From Planctomycetota bacterium (GTDB lineage Bacteria > Planctomycetota > UBA8742 > JACQVU01), in assembly GCA_016209585.1 (NCBI GenBank), contig JACQVU010000214.1:1-7416 (forward strand): a DNA stretch of 7,416 nt, read 5' to 3'. The notes below the pieces were generated by a model. It was not told the origin of the DNA and searched no databases. It saw only the letters and a program-made list of their open reading frames with translations. Shown here one piece after another: positions 5,276 to 7,416 of this stretch (its first letter is position 1; each line of letters opens with the position of its first letter). A program made the translations under genes and the position numbers.

Positions 5276-7416
5276 TCACTTTCCCTCCGCCATCTTCTTG
5301 AAGTACTCCTTGGTCCGCTCGTCGTATTTCTCCGGCCACCGGCGGTCGGAGGCCGCGCGGCGGGCGGCGTCGCGCATCTTCTCGGGCAGCGTGGCGTTGA
5401 AGGCCTGCTTCCCTTCTCCCGCCCCTTTTTGCGCCGTCGCGTCGCCAGCGCCGCCGCCCTCATAGCCGGCCTTGGCGCCTTCGCCGGGCTTCGGTTGCGC
5501 CTGGGCGTCGCCCTGTTGCGCGCCTTCCGCGCCGGGCTGCTGGTCGCCCGGCCCGTTCCGGTTCCCCTGTTGCCGGCGGTCCATCTGTTCGCGCACCTGC
5601 TTCTCGAACTCGTTCTTCAACTGCTCGAACTGCTCGGCGTTGTTCCGGCGCCATTCCTCCGCCGCCTGCTGGAACGAGTCTCGCATCTGGCGGATCTCCT
5701 CTTCGGAGTACATCTCGCGGAAGCGCTGCTCGGCCTGCTGGCGCATCCGATTGATCTCCTCCTGCGAGAAGCGGTTCTGCGCGCTCTGCGCCCGGTTCTT
5801 CATGAACTCGGCGAGGTTGCGCACGTCGTCGGGCGACAGTTGCCCCTGGAGTTGTTGCGCCAACTGCTGCGCCTGCTCCGGCGACAGCCGTTGCTGGTCC
5901 CCCAGCCGCCGGCTGAGTTCCTCCATCTGCTGCGGCGTCATCTGGCGCTCCAACAGCTTGGCGAGGCGCTCAGCCTGCTGGGGGTCCATCTGGGTCTTGA
6001 GCCGGTCCTGAACCTCCTTGAACTGCTCCGGACTGAGTTGTTTCGCCAGCCGGTCGCGCGCGGCCTGCTGCTGGTCGGGCGTCATCTGTGATTGCAGCAT
6101 CTCGGCGAGTTTCTTCTGCTCCTCGGGCGTGACCTGTTCGGCCAACTTGCGCGTCAGGTCGGCCAGTTCCTCCGGCGACATCTGCCGCGCCAGTTGTTCG
6201 GCCAGCCGCTGGCGCTCCTCTGGCGGCAGGGCGTTCTTCAACTGCTCGGCCAGTTTCGCGGCCTGGTCGGGATCGATCTGCGCGGCCAGTTGTTTCCTGG
6301 CTGCCTCGGTCGCCTGGGGGTCGAGTTGCTTGGCGAGTTGCTCCGCGATGGCCTGGTGCTCCTCGGCCGTGAGGTTCTGCTGTTTCAGCCGTTCGGTGAG
6401 CGCCTTCACCTGATCGCCGGTCAGTTGCTTTTCCAGGGTTTCGCGCAGTTGGCGCTGCTGCTCCGGCGTGAGTTGCTGTTTGAGCGTCTCAGCCAGTTTC
6501 GCGCGCTCCTCGGGCGTGGGGTCGGCGGCGAGCCGTTCACGGAGTTTCTTCGCCTCGTCGGGCGGGAGTTGACCGCGCAGTAACTCTTCCGCCTTCTGGC
6601 GCTGATCGGGCGTCATTTGCCGCGCGAGGCGGTCGCGGAGTTTCTGAACCTCTTCCGGCGACAGTTGCTCCGCCAACTGTTTCTGGAGTTGCGCCAGTTG
6701 CTCCGGCGAAAGTTGCCCGGCCAGGGCGTCTTTCAGGCGCTTCTGTTCTTCCGGCGAGAGTTGGCGCTTCAACTGTTCCTGCGCGGCGCGGCGTTCGTCG
6801 GCGGTCATCTGTTCGGCGAGCCGTTCGCGGAGCGCGTCCAGTTGCTCCGGCGTGAGTTGCCGATCGAGCATCTCGCGCAGACGCTCAGCCTGGGAGTTCC
6901 GCAGCGCCTCGGCCGCGTCCTGGCGCAGCGCCTCCATCTCCCCGGCGGCGGCGGGGTCCGACAGCCGTTCGCGCAGGTCACGCACGGTCTCGGGGTCCAT
7001 GTTCACGGACAGTTCCTCGACCGCCCGCGCCAGCGCCTCCGGGTCGGGGGCGCTCTCCATCTTTTTCAGCGCCTCCCGCAGCTGATCGGGCGTGAGCGGA
7101 CCGCCGTCGGCCGCTTTCGGTTCGGCCTTGGCGCGTCCACCGTCGGCGCCGGAGCCGTCCGCGGCAGGCAGGCTCTCTTCTCCGAGCAGTTGATCGATGA
7201 GATCGATGACGCCGTCCTGTTCGATGGTGACGCGCGCCAAGTCACGCCGCACGTCGTTGGCCTGGCGCGTTTCGCGCTCCAGAATGCGCGGGCCGGTCTC
7301 GCCGTCAGCCAGCAGCCGCGCGCCGAGATCGCGCGTTCCATCGAACACCTGTTCCACGCCCCCGGGCCGGCGCTGCTCAAAGGCGCGCATCGCCTCCTCG
7401 CCGCCCAGCGCGGCGA
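5276..7416 (-). CDS. Large helix-repeat protein with 16-residue QL(S/T)PE(E/Q) repeats, 5' end outside window
   Basis: The frame is open from the window edge to a TGA at 5276-5278. The first ATG (7390) gives 704 residues, but eight in-frame codons precede it (AALGGEEA) and nothing there looks like an N-terminus, so the start is probably upstream. AGGAGG sits only 2 bases before that ATG, so a start there is possible but not favoured. Numbering from that Met: 1-72 is helical and charged; 98-532 is a 16-residue tandem repeat, clear in 22 copies from 178; 538-605 is Glu/Gln/Arg-rich helix with two further SxEE caps (FSQEE 541, YSEEE 561); 606-665 is a Gly/Gln/Ala-rich disordered linker; 666-704 is a compact charged tail (LPEKMRDAARR, then EYFKKMAEGK). 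No membrane segment or signal peptide is visible, so location depends on the missing N-terminus. It is coupled by one base to the exported barrel gene. I do not recognise a named family. DUF4175-like envelope proteins with helical, low-complexity C-termini are one possibility. Confidence 0.85.
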   Translation of the reverse strand, partial: AALGGEEAMRAFEQRRPGGVEQVFDGTRDLGARLLADGETGPRILERETRQANDVRRDLARVTIEQDGVIDLIDQLLGEESLPAADGSGADGGRAKAEPKAADGGPLTPDQLREALKKMESAPDPEALARAVEELSVNMDPETVRDLRERLSDPAAAGEMEALRQDAAEALRNSQAERLREMLDRQLTPEQLDALRERLAEQMTADERRAAQEQLKRQLSPEEQKRLKDALAGQLSPEQLAQLQKQLAEQLSPEEVQKLRDRLARQMTPDQRQKAEELLRGQLPPDEAKKLRERLAADPTPEERAKLAETLKQQLTPEQQRQLRETLEKQLTGDQVKALTERLKQQNLTAEEHQAIAEQLAKQLDPQATEAARKQLAAQIDPDQAAKLAEQLKNALPPEERQRLAEQLARQMSPEELADLTRKLAEQVTPEEQKKLAEMLQSQMTPDQQQAARDRLAKQLSPEQFKEVQDRLKTQMDPQQAERLAKLLERQMTPQQMEELSRRLGDQQRLSPEQAQQLAQQLQGQLSPDDVRNLAEFMKNRAQSAQNRFSQEEINRMRQQAEQRFREMYSEEEIRQMRDSFQQAAEEWRRNNAEQFEQLKNEFEKQVREQMDRRQQGNRNGPGDQQPGAEGAQQGDAQAQPKPGEGAKAGYEGGGAGDATAQKGAGEGKQAFNATLPEKMRDAARRAASDRRWPEKYDERTKEYFKKMAEGK
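5284..5288 (-). promoter_or_regulatory. Shine-Dalgarno deciding the start of the exported barrel protein
   Basis: GGAGG on the minus strand, within the last codons of the upstream repeat gene, lies 9 bases before the ATG at 5274. It favours that start over the longer in-frame alternative at 5463 and indicates reinitiation after the stop at 5276-5278. Confidence 0.7.
5795..6859 (-). repeat. 48-bp coding tandem repeat (22 units of 16 residues)
   Basis: Residues 178-532 of the upstream gene divide into 22 units. All are 16 residues except the eleventh (17, starting QNLTAEE) and the twenty-first (18, starting QQRLSPEQ). The consensus is Q-[LM]-[ST]-P-[ED]-[EQ]-x3-[LA]-x2-x-L-[AK]-x. DNA phase is visible too: on the + strand, related 15-mers such as TTCCGGCGACAGTTG (6653), CTCCGGCGAAAGTTG (6701), TTCCGGCGAGAGTTG (6749) and CTCCGGCGTGAGTTG (6845) recur at exact multiples of 48. 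Five weaker units continue the same phase back to residue 98 (about 7099). Each S/T-P-E-E/Q is a typical helix N-cap, so each unit probably forms one short helix plus a turn. Confidence 0.88.

Noticed and set aside
5275..5463. Longer N-terminus for the exported barrel protein starting at 5463
   Set aside because: The extra 63 residues are basic low-complexity sequence lying inside the upstream gene, and they would bury a clear signal peptide and its ribosome site at 5284-5288.
4198..6091. + strand frames 4198-5301 and 4856-6091, the second giving a Leu-rich product that looks like a membrane or leucine-rich-repeat protein
   Set aside because: The Leu-rich pattern is the antisense image of the Gln/Glu codons of the 16-residue repeat and of the Pro/Ala linker. 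There is no start context and it conflicts with strong minus-strand genes.
5795..6859. CRISPR-like or intergenic repeat array
   Set aside because: The 48-base periodicity is wholly in frame, has no spacer/repeat alternation, and encodes a consistent 16-residue protein repeat.
5795..6859. EF-hand calcium-binding repeats suggested by LTPEQ/LTAEE motifs
   Set aside because: No DxDxDG calcium loops occur anywhere in the array and the unit is too short for an EF-hand.

Overview
This is a GC-rich window (well above 60% by eye) with every gene on the minus strand, packed end to end with 1 to 4 base junctions. It reads as an internal slice of one operon, transcribed from high to low coordinates. Gene content and style suggest a bacterium of the Planctomycetota or a related PVC-type or candidate phylum: MoxR ATPase, DUF58 protein, BatA-type VWA protein, and an exported squalene-cyclase-fold repeat protein ending in a tail I associate with planctomycetes. 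The phylum is an inference from family content, not from a marker gene.

Layout in order of transcription: (1) 7416-5276, the C-terminal part of a large protein built from a 16-residue helical repeat with a QL(S/T)PE(E/Q) core, at least 22 clear copies, entering from outside the window; (2) 5274-4021, an exported protein with a signal peptide, a disordered Pro/Ala linker and an alpha/alpha-barrel prenyltransferase/squalene-oxidase-type repeat domain; (3) 4024-2933, a MoxR-family AAA+ ATPase; (4) 2967-2068, a DUF58 protein with an intact MIDAS metal site; (5) 2071-1, a membrane-anchored BatA-type VWA protein with a C-terminal glutamine-amidotransferase-like fold, running off the low edge. The last gene is open through position 1 with no stop in the window and is easily missed for that reason.

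MoxR, DUF58 and VWA membrane proteins form a widespread module in which the AAA+ ATPase is thought to remodel or load partners presented by the VWA proteins. Here two extra genes are translationally locked to that core: an exported alpha/alpha-barrel protein and a very long helix-repeat protein whose motif resembles the LTxxQ signature of Spy/CpxP-type periplasmic proteins. A reasonable but untested hypothesis is an envelope complex in which MoxR/DUF58/VWA act on, or with, these two proteins.

No RNA genes, transposons, CRISPR arrays, promoters or terminators are supported. No gene-free stretch exceeds a few bases. Besides the coding repeat, the only DNA-level oddity is a heptamer tandem array (CGAGGGN) at positions 17-51, lying inside the VWA reading frame.
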